DNA from: Sphaerolaimus hirsutus
Taxonomy: Eukaryota > Nematoda > Chromadorea > Monhysterida > Sphaerolaimidae
DNA: 64,000 nt
Assembly (NCBI GenBank): GCA_964036195.1
Contig: OZ038458.1
Location: forward strand, 2,790,001-2,854,000
Reading direction: 5' to 3'
The notes beneath the pieces were generated by a model. That model searched no databases and was not told the DNA's origin. It was given only the letters and a program-made list of their open reading frames with translations. Shown here piece by piece: positions 1 through 11,285 of the stretch. The position numbers were made by a program, and so were the translations under genes. Numbering within the stretch: the first letter of the stretch is position 1; every line of letters begins with the position of its first letter.

Positions 1-522
1 TTTCTCAAAATGGTATCAATTTTAAATAACTATGCTATATGGCACATGGAGCAATGTGCACTTCAATGTTATGATAGATCATGAATACTTGATTATAAGG
101 AGTTTTCAAAATGGCACTATATCATGGTCAAATTTGCATAAATTTTAATCTGGTTCCCAAATAAGGAGAAAAACTGTGGCAAATAAAAAAGAAACATAAA
201 AAATTAGAAATATATTCTCACAGCACTGATAATTCTTTATCTACAACTACCACACACCCTTCTTAAACATACACTTGAAACACTATGACGTCCAAAAAGC
301 CCGAGGTAACTTACAAAACGACGCGCTTGTGACACGAGACACGGCTGGCCTATTGTCTACAGCGTGAGTTCCCAATTCAAGCGTGAAGTGCTGCATCAGT
401 TTTGGTAGGGCAGGCAGACCTTGGCATCAAACTCAATTGGAACCTAAGGCGCAGTAAGGCGCTGGATACGCGGTTGAAATTGTGTGTAAAAGCCCACAAT
501 TTCATGAGTTTAGTCGCTTGTC

Positions 523-1192
523 GGGGACTAACGTTCCAAAAATCACGGGGGATTTATATGTTTTTATATCTAAGTAGTGGGACTGGAGATTATATTTTTT
601 TGTCATTTTGCATGCTTTTTTACATAGGTAGATTGCCGTAAATACATTTCATCAGCTGGAAAAATGCAGCTGGGTAAACCCATTTTTGCAGCTGCATTTT
701 TCCAGCAGATGAAATGTATTTATGGCGACCTATGTAAATAAGCATGGAAAATGACAAAAAATAATCCCCATTCTCACTACTACCTGCCTATAAGAAAATA
801 TGAGAACATCTTATGTTAACTTTTTTTGCTCCATCCAGGCATTTACAGAGAGATTTAATTACCTACATTTCTTTTATGTGATGAAAATAAAAACACCTCC
901 CATTCATATATTTTTACATTCATGGCGTTTTTCACAGAGATTTAATTTGTCTGTATATTTTGTCAGAGATTGTAGTAACCAGGGTTCGTTTTAGTAAAAT
1001 TCTTTTTACCAAAATTATAGTAAAACTGTATATTATTCCTCAATTTTCCATTTTGTTTTTATTTTATTCTTCAATTTTCCATTTTATTTGTATTTTGTTT
1101 TTATTTTTTTTTCTGAGATTTTGCCAACCCTGGTTGTAACTCTGTGAGATATGGTATTTTGAAAAACACCCATTTTTGGAACGCTAACAGTC
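523..1192. repeat. Nested foldback element
   Basis: An inner palindrome runs from about 571 to 784. Its arms contain the same sequence in opposite orientation (ACATTTCATC near 645 and GATGAAATGT near 709) around a centre near 683. An outer pair of short inverted copies, CGTTCCAAAAAT near 530 and ATTTTTGGAACG near 1172, suggests a larger element that received insertions. No coding capacity is visible. Confidence 0.6.
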
Positions 1193-1533
1193 ACAGCACC
1201 CTACGTTCGCCTTACGTTCTAATAGAATCAAGCCCCTGGTTAAAATCCGGTACAATGTTTTGATGCTTCAGTTCCATCATGATCGGCCGGTGAATATGCC
1301 TACTATTTATTTGTATCATGTATTTTGTACTGTTTTCTGAATGTCTAGCCCAGTATACTTTCACTGATAAAAAATCCGTTTTATATTGATATGAAATACT
1401 GAAGTTGTGAGCTGATTATGGACTTGTCAAGTGTTAAGTTTGCGACTAAGTGCTTTTAGCGTTTCAACAAATGGGTGTTTTTCAGAAAACACAATTAAAT
1501 GTAATTTCAGAAAATCTGGACAAGAAAATTAAT

Positions 1534-1634
1534 TACCGTATTACCTCGAAATACCCCCATGGGGGTTTATTATTTCGCCAGCAAAATTTGAGGGGGGTTT
1601 AATTCAAGGGGGGATAATTCGAGGTAATACGGTA
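1534..1634. repeat. MITE of the TACCGTATTTCCTCGAAATA family
   Basis: The left end TACCGTATTACCTCGAAATA is the inverse of the right end at 1615-1634. The interior is G-rich with TTTATTATTTCGCC. The same termini recur across the window (2253, 6200, 10054, 39256, 45618, 57369), so this is a dispersed inverted-repeat family. No target duplication is obvious. Confidence 0.75.
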
Positions 1635-2252
1635 AATATCTCTGAAAAAACGCGGGAAAATATAAAGATTTTCTCATATTTTCTTAGATTTATAATATTT
1701 AAAAAATCCCCCAAGATTTTTAGAACGCTAAGTGTTCTGTCATGTGACTAGCCAATTTCCAAAATAAACTCGTTCGTGTGTCTCCATTCTGTTTCGGGCT
1801 TTTATAAATAAAATGTATGGCCATTATTATGAAACGTCTGCCTTACTTTTCACACGGGGAACTTTATCTATTTACCTATCATGAAATCTGAGATGATTTT
1901 CAATCAAGTGGACCATTAAATGAATTTTTGGAATGTGATGGAATGAAGTGAATGGATGCGAATGGAATGAAGTCAATTCACCCTAAATAAACACTGTATT
2001 TACCGCATCTCTGTTTGAACAAGTGAAGTGGTGAAAATTATTTTGGTTAACTTCACCAGAGTTGTTTAAATACCGGTTTTTGGAAAGCCTAAGCATAAGC
2101 ATAAGTACTTTTTCCAAATTTTCTGTATTTATACTAATTGTGGTTATTATTAAATACCGAGGAAAGCGTAAAAATAACATACCTAGGTGTAAAAAAATTA
2201 GAACGTTACCTCGCCGTTGATCATCAAAAAACACCTATTTCTTCACTTTAAT

Positions 2253-2689
2253 TACCGTATTTCCTCGAAATACCCCCCCTCGAAATACCCCCCCTCAAAA
2301 TGGACACTATGAACTTATAAACCCCCCCCCCCTCGAAATACCCCCCACATTTAGTGTATAGAGAACGTAAATGACAATTCTGCGGTTTGTCATCTGGGTA
2401 ATGCAAAACACACGTTATAATAAAAACGATGACTCTGTTATGTGAGAACAGTGATTATACGTCTACACACTTATACAAGTCTTTAGAGTCTTATACATGG
2501 CGATTTTTGTTGCATTTTAGACGTCTGCGTACGTTTCAGACGACAATTTAGTACTTGGTTTTCAAAAAATTTCTGGCGAAATAATAAACCCCCCCCCCTC
2601 GAAATACCCCCCCCCCTCGTTTAACCCCCCCTCAAAATTCTCACTCTGAAAAAATAAACCCCCCGGGGGTATTTCGAGGAAATACGGTA
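2253..2689. repeat. MITE of the TACCGTATTTCCTCGAAATA family, longer form
   Basis: Inverted termini TACCGTATTTCCTCG and CGAGGAAATACGGTA flank blocks of CCCCCCTCGAAATA-type repeats. The middle (2350-2560) is non-repetitive and contains no recognisable gene. Confidence 0.75.
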
Positions 2690-3005
2690 TATATTTATGA
2701 ACTAATAATCCATTGCACAAGCTCCAAAATTCAAGAACAGTCAAAAACGAATCAATTAATGGACAAATTTCATACGTGTACCCCTTTTTCAGTGCATAAA
2801 CGCAGACTTGCTGTTATTTTTATGTAGACTACACTGTTTTACGCTTTCTCAAAAGCGTAAAGTAGGGCTGTGTAAGACAGTTTACGCTTTCCCAATACCT
2901 GGGTGTTGTGGCCAGGAAAGCTTAACAAAGCATACCGAAAATCCGCGAAAAGACCCCCCTTGAATAACCCTACCCCCACCTGGAAACGATGTTACGAAAC
3001 GTCTG

Positions 3006-3229
3006 GGGCCAGTTCCGCAAGTGGAAAAGTTAAGAGTTAAAATTTAAGAGTTGAGTAAAATGACAAATGACAAGTTATGAGTAAAGTTAAGAGTTAAGAG
3101 TTGAGTAAAACGACAAATGATTTTATTCAACTCTTAACTTTTAACTTTACTTTAAACTTATAATTTATCATTTTACTCAACTCTTAAGTTTAAACTTTTA
3201 ACTTTTCCACTTGCGGAACCGGCACCAGG
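3006..3229. repeat. Inverted-repeat element, GCCAGTTCCGCAAGTGG termini
   Basis: The left end GGCCAGTTCCGCAAGTGG and right end CCACTTGCGGAACCGGCACC are inverted copies. The interior is built from TTAAGAGTTAA-like words and their complements. GTCTG is present on both sides and may be a target duplication. Its terminal GGCACCAG resembles the introner-like family described at 4585 and in three genes. Confidence 0.65.
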
Positions 3230-3935
3230 TCTGATTCATCGAATGCAAATGCAGTGCAGTGTGTGAAACGAGAAAAATACAAAAGAATGTTGGCCTACCG
3301 CTGAAGACGCATATAATGCAGATACATAATGTGTACGCTGTGTACACATAATACCTGAATAGGTCCATGCTTTTTCACAGGATGAAAATTTATGAAACCC
3401 GAATTTTAGAATGGATACTTTGTTTTTGTCAAACTGTAAAATACCTGGATAGCATGAGTCGAAGGAATGAGTTCACACAATCAATAAAGTTCATGTTCAG
3501 TAAAGTTCGTGAAACTTCTGAGGAAAAATAACTCCTCCCTTTGAATAACTGCCCCTTGAAAAACTCCCCCCCCCCCCTCAAAAACTCTAACGAAAAAAAC
3601 TCCCCTGGGGCTTTATTCGAGGATTCAGGATAGATATACCTTTCAGCTTAATCCACTTTCAACATTACTATTCAAAGAGAGTAAATGTAATAGTGCCCAC
3701 TGGCGTATGTTCACGTCGGTGCGTCTGAAAAGATAAATAGAACTGGAAGAGCGCCAAACAACGCAACATGTATTTATACTTTCTGGAGCCTGACACTCCA
3801 CTAGAAGGGAATAGTAGGACACCTCAAATAGAACGGCAGGTTTTGGTATGCTTTTGTTCAGCCTCACAGAAAAAAAACCCCCACACAAAACGGCACCTTC
3901 AATAGAACGGCAGGTAAAAACGTTGGGCAGCGCGT

Positions 3936-4353
3936 TACCATATTTCTTATAATAGAAGAGTGCAATTATATTTTTTTACGTCAACTCATTTACCTGCCAT
4001 TCTATCAGAATCCCGTTCTATTGGAGGTTGCCCTTCTATTTCTCACCAATTTTTTCACAGATTTCTCATTTCAACAACATTTTTAATGAATCTTGGGCAA
4101 TATTTAATGCATCAATTTTAGATAAAACACCCATTTGGATGCTTTGAATGTTCTCACCATCAATTTTTGATATATTTTTGTGTCTTGGCACACTCTCAAC
4201 AATATTTCTATCTACCATTCTATTGGAGGTGCAATTCAATTGGAGGCTGCCATTCTATTGTTTTCGCGAGTGCAAAAACATGCCCAAACCTGCCGTTCTA
4301 TTGGAGGTGCCATTCTATTCAAGGTATGCTGTTCTATTAGAAGAAATATGGTA
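3936..4353. repeat. MITE of the CCGTATTTCTTCTAATAGAAC family
   Basis: Left end TACCATATTTCTTATAATAG and right end TTCTATTAGAAGAAATATGG are inverted. The interior repeats variants of GCCGTTCTATTGGAGG. A second, larger copy lies at 49450-50851. No coding capacity. Confidence 0.65.
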
Positions 4354-4359
4354 ATACAG

Positions 4360-4584
4360 GTGCCAATTTTGCAAAATGAGAAGTGAGAAGTGAAATGGCA
4401 AAAGCGAAGTAAAAGCGCAAAGGCGAAGTGAAATGGCAAGTGAATTGGCAAAAGCAAAGTAAAAAAATAAAAAGTAATTTCTCTTCTCTTTCACAATTTC
4501 ACTTGCCATTTCACTTTGTCTTTGCGCTTTCACTTAGCTTTTGCCATTTCAATTCTCACTTCTCATTTGTGGAACTGGCACCAG
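4360..4584 (+). mobile_element. Introner-like inverted-repeat element, non-genic copy 1
   Basis: The element starts GTGCCAATTTTGCAAAATG directly after CAG and ends GGAACTGGCACCAG. Its interior is made of GTGAAATGGCAAAAGCGAAG words and their complements. It abuts the next element at 4585 with no spacer, and its left end lies a few bases beyond the right end of the MITE at 3936-4353. The GT start and CAG end match the copies that act as introns elsewhere, although no exon is recognised here. Confidence 0.6.
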
Positions 4585-4779
4585 GTGCCAATCCCAAGCC
4601 CTGTAAAGTGTAAAGTCAAGTGTCAAATGTAAAGTCAAATGCAAAGTAAAGTGTCAATTGTCATGCAAAGTTCAGTAATAAAATCTTTTCTTTTTTGTTT
4701 TGATTGACACTTTACTTTGCATTTGACTTTACATTTGACACTTTACTTTACACTTTACAGGGCTTGGGACTGCTCCCAG
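4585..4779 (+). mobile_element. Introner-like inverted-repeat element, non-genic copy 2
   Basis: It starts GTGCCAATCCCAAGCCCTG after CAG and ends GGCTTGGGACTGCTCCCAG. The arms carry TGTAAAGTGTAAAGTCAAG words and their inverse. The termini are almost the same as those of the WDR76 intron at 13662-13995. No gene is recognised on either side, so the family also inserts outside exons. Confidence 0.7.
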
Positions 4780-5384
4780 GTTGACACAGAGTTGTCTTGG
4801 TGGCCTTCAGCACCATTTTCGCTGTTGTCCACCATGTGTCGCTACTGTTTTTACATTTTTACAGGTTTCGGCTGCTCTGCCTCTCATCAGAGGTATACCT
4901 TCTATTGGAGGTATACTTTTTATTAATTTCATAATGTTCAAAAAGGCAAAAAGTTATACCTTCAATTAGAGGGCACAGTTTGTTGGAGTGTGCCTACAAT
5001 TGGAGGTAATACGGAATTCATGTATTCTTCATTGACTTTTCTCGCAGATATGGAATCTTTTCCTTGAATATTGCAAGTTTTCACTTTCTTGCACTAAACT
5101 TTCTTTGCACCTACTTTCTGCACTTTCTAGCTTTCACTAAACGGAGCTTAAAAATGCACGAAAATCCCGCCTTTTTTACATCACTATTTGCACGTTCGTT
5201 GGCTTTTCACCGCATTTGATAAATTGACGCCACGTAGGAAAAAAAACGAGTTTGTCTGATTGCTTTTCTGGTTTCACTTGAATATTGGGCCGATGCAAAT
5301 TGATAATTTTTATTCAGGAAACTGGGTGAATGTTGATTTGCAAAAAAGCAGTGAAAATTTTCAAAAAAGTACTTATTACAATAT

Positions 5385-5815
5385 TAGGGTTGGCCGATGT
5401 TTTTTTAACGTTTTTTTAAAGAAAACGTTGTTTTCTAACACGACATCCGAAATGTTTTTTTTTACCTCCACAGTCTGTAACTTCACTCCCAAAGTAACAA
5501 CCACCTTTTATAACATTGTTTGATCACTATTCCTTGCCAAACTTCACCTGAAGTCACCGAACAATCGACTGTAAGGCGATATACGAACATGTCGACAAAA
5601 AAATGGATATTTTTGACACAAATCACCACTTAAAATGCTATCCCATGGCTCTACAGCTATGATATGGTCATATTTAACATCACAGAGTATTGCCACTGTC
5701 TGATATATTTACCTATTTATATATGTTGACACTAGGTCATATCTGGGAGCTTTTAAAAAAACGTTTTTTATAATAAAAAAACATCGAGTTAAAAAAACGT
5801 TTTTTTCCAACCCTA
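5385..5815. mobile_element. hAT-like MITE, TAGGGTTGG termini, 8-bp TSD
   Basis: The element is flanked by the perfect 8-bp duplication TACAATAT (5377-5384 and 5816-5823). It begins TAGGGTTGGCC and ends CCAACCCTA, with AAAAAACGTTTTTT words repeated next to both ends. An 8-bp duplication and a TAGGG terminus are typical of the hAT superfamily. It has no transposase. Confidence 0.85.
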
Positions 5816-6199
5816 TACAATATTGATATAATGCAAATCAAAACTGAAAAAATAAGTGAATTTTTATGTTAACAAACGAATGCAATCATTGGCTACATGA
5901 ATAATGCATATAGGTACCGTATTTCCTCTAAATACCCGCAGGGGGTTTATTTTTTCACAGTGGAAATTTTGAGGGGGTATTTCGAGGGGGTGGGGGTGTT
6001 ATTCGAGGGGGTTTATTATTTCGTCAGAGGATTTCGTAAATATCGTCGTAAAGTATGCGCTTTTATTTACATACACAAAAGTGGTAATAAACGTCACCAA
6101 ACGGGACCGTATTAGAAGAACATACAAACGTACCTAGATAGATAGCTCCATATGTGTAGCTGTGATTGTATAATATTTCACCCCAATAAATACATCATG

Positions 6200-6559
6200 T
6201 ACCGTATTTCCTCGAATTACCCCCCGGGGGTTTATTTTTTCAGAGTGCAAATTTTGAGAGAAAAACGTGAAAAATGCAACAATAACCACCATTTATAAGT
6301 TTTTACAGCCTTATATAAGGATGTAGATGGCATAAACGATGTTCTAATGTAACACAGTAAGTGTTTTGAACGCATGTTATGCATTTCCCGGACCACAAAT
6401 TCATAGTGCCCATTTTGAGGGGGGTATTTCGAGGAAGGGGGGGGGGGGGGTATTTCAGGGAATTACGGTACATTGTATACGTGATGTACCACATTCAAGA
6501 TGGGGTATTTCGAGGGGGGGGGGGTTAATTCAAGGTGGGTATTTCGAGGACATACGGTA
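6200..6559. repeat. MITE of the TACCGTATTTCCTCGAAATA family
   Basis: It begins TACCGTATTTCCTCGAATTA and ends CGAGGACATACGGTA, with a second internal terminus near 6460-6472, which suggests a nested or duplicated end. A left-end fragment of the same family lies at 5914-6030. Confidence 0.65.
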
Positions 6560-8239
6560 AAATGATCAATTCAAATGAGCTCGCCAGCCATTGGCTGGTG
6601 GTCGCTGGAGCGCAGCAAGCCGTGCAGCTGCATCGCGCTGAAACGCAAAATGAGTTTCCAAACATGTGTGAGTAAAATTGGGTGTCCAAAAATTTGTGAA
6701 ATTCTGAAAATTTAAATTAAAACTTTATATATGTCCACCTAGTGAATTCATGTGGATGTTTGTTTACATTTCCGAGCTTATAGTATTTAAACATTCCAGC
6801 ACTACTTCGACGTTGGTTTTGGACGATTTGGTGGGCGAACGTGGCGTTGACGTGTATGTACGTGTGAGTGGCATCGCATCTGCGTCTACACGGTCGTGCT
6901 ACGCTACGTTGGCAGAGTTTTTCCTGTGCCCCACTTTTGTATGTGTGTCCATTCGGCCAAGGAAGGATAGAATGGAGGTATTGAGAATCTGTCAAAGTTG
7001 TCTGTGATGTAGTGTAAATATGTATTTTATTTTTTTACCAACCCGGAGGTATTCTTATAGATATGGAAGCATTTTAAAAAAATGGTGGCAATGAATTTAT
7101 TTAGTTGGCTAAAAAGATATTTTTGCATGCAGTCTAGATTGCATAAAAATTAAAAGAGTGTAGTTTTTCTAAATTAATTAGCTAGAAAGAAAAGTGACAC
7201 TGTTGTTTCATGCCGCAGTGCGTAAATAGTCAGTGGTGACTGAGGACACATAATATTTATGAATTTTGCTGCAAAATTTGAAATGTTGGCACCATGGCTG
7301 TGAGTCTAGTGTGAACTGTACAATTCCATTTGAGAGACAAAATTGATTCCATCACGATTTTACTGAGTACACTGAAACATAGTTGGTGCGGTGATGATTG
7401 GTGTTGAGATGAGAGACAATTAAAAGAATTGAGTTTAACACAACAAACATGACCCCACGTTTAAATGCCTGTGTGAGAGCAGCCCAGTCCGCCGATCTCA
7501 TCGAAACAAGCACCCATACAGTGACAAGTGTACTCATTTTTGCCTTAATTGAAAGTTTGATTGTTTCGAGAGTGTGGTTTTGTACAGTGCGCATGGGATT
7601 GACAGTCATGGTTGAGTTGCCTTAGCTGGTAGCAGATGAGTGGTAGCAGCGAAAGTGGTTTTAAGAAAAAAAAGTGTCTTGGGTCGCTAATGGCTGTTGC
7701 ATTTCGGCATGTGGCAATGGATTCACTTGATTTTAATTGAGTTTGTTTTTCTATAAAAATGCGATCTGGACATGAATTTGAGCTTTACTGAATAAAAAGT
7801 TTGAATTACCAAGTATCCAATCATTTGTGTCTGAATGCAATCTTCCGTATTTACATTCCGTTTCTTTCTCAATTTCGTTCTTTTTCAAAACTCCAAGTTT
7901 TTGTAGAAAATAGGTAAAACTCAATTTTTTTATTTTTACCATTTTTTTCAATTTGTTTTGGCAACATTGTTAGTCTTATTTCACCCGTATTTACCTAATC
8001 CCAGTTCATTCTCAAATTCGTATTTCCTTTTCCTTAAACTGATAGGTTGGCATTTGGATATGTAGGAATTTTATGCAAATTTTGTGGCCGATCTTTGTTC
8101 ACTATAATAATGCAAAGAGATTAAGAGATTTTCAGAGATGAAATAATAATGCCGCTCAATTCTAAGTATTTTTGATAGTGGAAAGGTGATTTGATTCAAT
8201 TTTATATTTTATCATTTAATGGAATTTCCGCTAGGGTTC
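6560..8239. other. Non-repetitive stretch, no gene recognised
   Basis: About 1.7 kb of unique-looking DNA without the repeat families seen elsewhere. Open frames of 85-92 codons occur on both strands around 6717-7007 and on the minus strand at 7352-7609 (with one hydrophobic stretch). None shows a family motif or a convincing splice-linked partner, so no CDS is called. Confidence 0.4.
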
Positions 8240-8900
8240 TTTATAAAGGTACCGTAGTTTTAATAATTTACTTGACAGTCAGTGTGAAAAGAATTTCATT
8301 TGCCTTACTGGTATCCTAATTTTACCATGGATTATCCTCCTTACGACATTTTGTCATTGTGCATCAATAATACATGTGCTTCTTACGCCTTGGATATCAA
8401 TGTTGTGTTCGTTTACTATGTGCTTTTTTTGCTAATGGGATTATTGTTCGCTGGTTTATTCGCTTCTATTATCGCCATGTGTTTCCCCGTGCGTGGTGGT
8501 GGATTTGGATTTTCCGTTGAGTTCGCCGAATAATTTTTGAATCGCCCGCCATTTTTTCGCGCTAAAGTTCGTTTTTATAGTGTTTTCCCTTCTCTCTATT
8601 TTCTCGCATTTGTCCCGTGTGTGAATTCCGAGTCTAAAAATTTCGCCTAAATAAAATCTCTTCTAAAAACTTTGGACCCCTTGGTGTAATTTAGACATCC
8701 AACTAATCTACTGTGTTGATAAATATGCCATTCGCTAACTAACTAACTAAGTTAACGTGACGTACACCTGTGAATTCATCCCAGTGGATTCACCATTGTG
8801 CGGTCGCGATTCAATTTGTAGTCGATTTTCTGTTGCCTTACTTTGACGCTCAATCAAATGTGCAAGTGTGAGACCGGTAAAACTTGGCATTGAGCCAGAT
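8240..8900 (+). mobile_element. Possible degenerate BEL-type LTR
   Basis: CGCCTAAATAAAA at about 8644 and the following AAAAACTTTGG match the poly(A) region of the intact BEL LTR (CGCCTAAATAAAA...AAAACCTTTGG near 22450). Further on, CAACTAATC and TTGATAAA occur in the same order in both. TTTATAAAGG near 8240 could be a TATA box, and TTGGCATTGAGCCAG near 8883 sits where a primer-binding site would follow. Boundaries and a second LTR are not visible. Alternatively it is an ordinary short transcription unit. Confidence 0.35.
8300..8533 (+). CDS. Small putative membrane protein, 77 aa
   Basis: I do not recognise this protein. The 77-codon frame has a Tyr/Pro-rich N terminus (YPPYDIL), two cysteines near residues 21 and 26, and one clear hydrophobic segment at about residues 35-61 followed by a Gly-rich tail. 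A TATA-like TTTATAAAGG lies about 60 bp upstream of the ATG and an AATAAA about 115 bp downstream of the stop, so a short single-exon transcript is possible. It also lies inside the LTR-like remnant, which could explain both signals. Chance cannot be excluded. Confidence 0.3.
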   Translation: MPYWYPNFTMDYPPYDILSLCINNTCASYALDINVVFVYYVLFLLMGLLFAGLFASIIAMCFPVRGGGFGFSVEFAE

Positions 8901-9106
8901 TAGAAAATTGGTTGAGTAAAACGTAGTTGAGTAAATATAACTAGGCGGACCGCAAAGTATGTGCAGAATCCTACCGCAATTTAATGAATAAAATCGCCTC
9001 TTATGTGTTTACGTTACTGAAATAGAAGTTCAGACTGAACTCAAGTTTATTTATCCGAAGACTAATGAAGCAAGAAAAATTCGTTTAAAATGGTTCCCAG
9101 TGGCTC

Positions 9107-9376
9107 TTGTCTAGTGACGAAAAAAGTACGACGGCGCTAGCGCCATGTTCTTGGCCTTTTGCTCATGACTCCGATGAAAAAAATGGCGCCAGGCGGAAAA
9201 AGTGCCGCAGGAAGATGGTGCGTAGCGCCATATTGCGCTTTTGCATCACTAATATGCCTAGTGATGTAAAAAGCGCCATGGCGCCTGGCGCTAGTGTCAA
9301 AGCAAAAAGTGCCATGGCGCCTGGCGCTAGCGTCAAAGCAAAAAGCGCCATGGCGCTGTTATCGTATGGCGCCTGA
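9107..9376. repeat. GGCGCCA-rich MITE
   Basis: Begins near CTAGTGACGAAAAAAG and consists of GGCGCCATGGCGC-type words in both orientations. Related copies, better delimited by TAGTGATGGAAAAAGCGCC termini, lie at 42817-43096 and 49737-50698. The long frames across it on both strands are products of the palindromic repeat. Confidence 0.65.
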
Positions 9377-9394
9377 AACTTGCCGCTGACATCT

Positions 9395-9972
9395 AAGCGG
9401 GCACTTTCTTGAATAGATTGGTAGAAGTTCTCAAAACTTGCAAAGCCACAAAAACTAGCCAAATAAAGTCCCCAACCAAAATACCCCCCCCCCCAAACAA
9501 ACCCGACACAAGTATAACATCCATCCCAATGTCTCTGCCCCACGCAGCCGACGCACCTGAACAGCCAGGGGTTGTCCACGCACAGATCCCCGCAGCGCTG
9601 GCTGAAGTGGTAGCCGCATCTGGGGGCAGTTCCAGATCCTGTAAAATGTAAAAGGCCCTGCAAAATGTCATGTAAAAGACCCTGTAAAATTCCAAATTGC
9701 ACAAAATATTTGGTTAGAAGAACACAATATTTGGATACGATACAATAAGATTTGGATACACATGACACATTAGTCTTTTACATGACATTTTACAGGGTCT
9801 TTTACACTTTACAGGGTCAGGGACTGCTACCTGGCGGCGCAGGCGACAAGCTGGTCCAAGCTGTGCGACATCGGCTGCCCGTAGAAGTGCGCCGACTGGC
9901 TCAGCGGTGGCGCTGGCAACATGCCAGGGGGCCTGCCCAGCATGCCCCAGCCCATCATGCCCCAGCCCATCG
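9395..9972 (-). CDS. Unidentified spliced gene, three candidate exons
   Basis: I do not recognise the protein. Exons read on the minus strand are 9972-9831, 9619-9557 and 9436 down to about 9395. The first two join in phase (AG|A) across an introner-like intron. The second ends CAG|GTGCGT and joins AG|T to the third after the acceptor TTTGCAAG. The first exon encodes a Met/Gly/Trp-rich stretch (MGWGMMGWGMLGRPPG), then a segment rich in Ser, His and Cys. The second has three cysteines (CGYHFSQRCGDLC). The third reads FENFYQSIQESARLDVSG and then runs into the GGCGCC element. A second open frame exists in exons 1 and 2, so the frame choice is an inference from composition. The 5' exon was not found. 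It lies downstream of the WDR76 gene on the same strand. Confidence 0.4.
9620..9830 (-). mobile_element. Introner-like element forming an intron (211 bp)
   Basis: On the minus strand the exon ends CCGCCAG, the element starts GTAGCAGTCCCTGACCCTG and ends GGATCTGGAACTG, and CCCCCAG precedes the next exon. The arms are inverted copies rich in TGTAAAATGTCATG and TTTTACAGGGTC words. CCGCCAG and CCCCCAG match at six of seven positions and may be a decayed target duplication. Removal joins two open exons in phase. Confidence 0.7.
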
Positions 9973-10053
9973 CTGCGCAGTGCGAGGGGGTATGGAAGAG
10001 TCCCCGTCCAACTCGGCCAGCTATCTATCTATCCCGGAGGCCGCTCAGCTATT

Positions 10054-10412
10054 TACCGTATTTGCTCGAAATACCCCCAGGTGTTTTTGAGCTGGGGAAC
10101 AAATACCCCCCCCCCCCTTGAAATACCCCCGTCTGGAATGATGTACATCATGTATACAATGTACACGATGCACTTATTGCTGCCAGTTTGCATATATACC
10201 TACACTATATATACACAGTTTGTTTAGCGATGTACGTTTATAGGTCCAATATATCCTATTTTGTCATGTTGATTACCGGCTTTAGGTACGAAAGAGCGTG
10301 TTCCTTACTACGATGTTCACGAAAATTTCTGACGAAATAATAAACCCCACACCCTCAAAATTTCCACTCTGAAAAAATAAACCCCCTGGGGATATTTCGA
10401 GGAAATACGGTA
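10054..10412. repeat. MITE of the TACCGTATTTCCTCGAAATA family
   Basis: Left end TACCGTATTTGCTCGAAATA, right end TATTTCGAGGAAATACGGTA. It is inserted into an AGCTATCTATCTATCCCGGAGG repeat whose halves lie at about 10018-10050 and 10412-10440. Confidence 0.7.
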
Positions 10413-11051
10413 TCTATCCAGAGGCAAATTTTTGGCTACTACCCCCAAAGACCACTTTGCACGCACACCACCACAATAACCACAAAAAAATCGCGCACAG
10501 CATAGCAATATAAAATACAAAGAAATATGGGGTGGGGGGGGGGGGGGTTAAACGAACGAGAGGGGTTGCCGTTTGGAGGGGCGGGGAGCAGAGACAATCG
10601 CCGCGCGCAGATGCAGACGAACACCAGCGGCAAGGTGAACACCTTGGACAGGAGAGTTTGCATGCTATTTAGACTATTTTCTAGGGGGTTTGTAGGTTTA
10701 GTTGAGGGTTTTTTTGCGGTGACGTGATAACGATGAAGTGTTTGTTGATAGTCGATTATCGTTTTTTATATGTTGCGTTATCAATTATTGATAAATAAAT
10801 CGCTCGCTATCAATTGTCTCTCCAGGGTTCGTTTTATTATGCATAGCGCAATCATTGATAAGAGACATGATTTTTTTGGCATTATGCACTTGGAAAATCA
10901 CTGTTGCGGCGCGAAGGCAAAAACACAGAAAATTTTGCCACAAAATCGATCTAAATACAAAATGGTGCGTACGGGTGCGCTAACGATGCGATATTTAAAA
11001 AAGTCAAGGACAAAAAAGCTCGGAAATGATAGATCGGTGACGGACGTATTG

Positions 11052-11285
11052 GCGCACCGCACACTGCAAAGTGTAACGGGAAATTCGGACGATTTTTGCA
11101 GGGGTGGAATTCAAAGGCGGAATTAAAAAGAGGGGTGGAATTAAAAATCGTCCGAACCGACCAAAATTTCAGTAGTTTTTTACATGTGTCTTAAATAAAA
11201 TCGTCCGAACTGACTTTATAATTCTGCCCGGGCGGAAATTAAAACGTCCGGACCCGATCGTTACACTTTGCAGTGTGCGGTGCAC
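11052..11285. repeat. Inverted-repeat element, GTGCACCGCACACTGC termini
   Basis: Left end GCGCACCGCACACTGCAAAG and right end CTTTGCAGTGTGCGGTGCAC are inverted over about 25 bp. The interior alternates GGTGGAATTAAAA and CGTCCGAAC words. No coding capacity. Confidence 0.7.

Noticed and set aside
1234..1237. YVDN (residues 1234-1237 of the BEL polyprotein) as proof of an inactive reverse transcriptase
   Set aside because: Asn at this position is remembered in some Pao-type elements, and the LTRs show recent transposition.
7352..7609. 85-codon minus-strand frame with a hydrophobic stretch
   Set aside because: No start context, partner exon or motif. Compatible with chance in AT-rich DNA.
10439..10663. 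Minus-strand frame starting MQTLLSKVFTLPLVFVCICARR, which looks like a signal peptide
   Set aside because: No donor in the phase needed to join the exon at 9972-9831, and the frame runs into a C/G homopolymer repeat. Kept out as a CDS.
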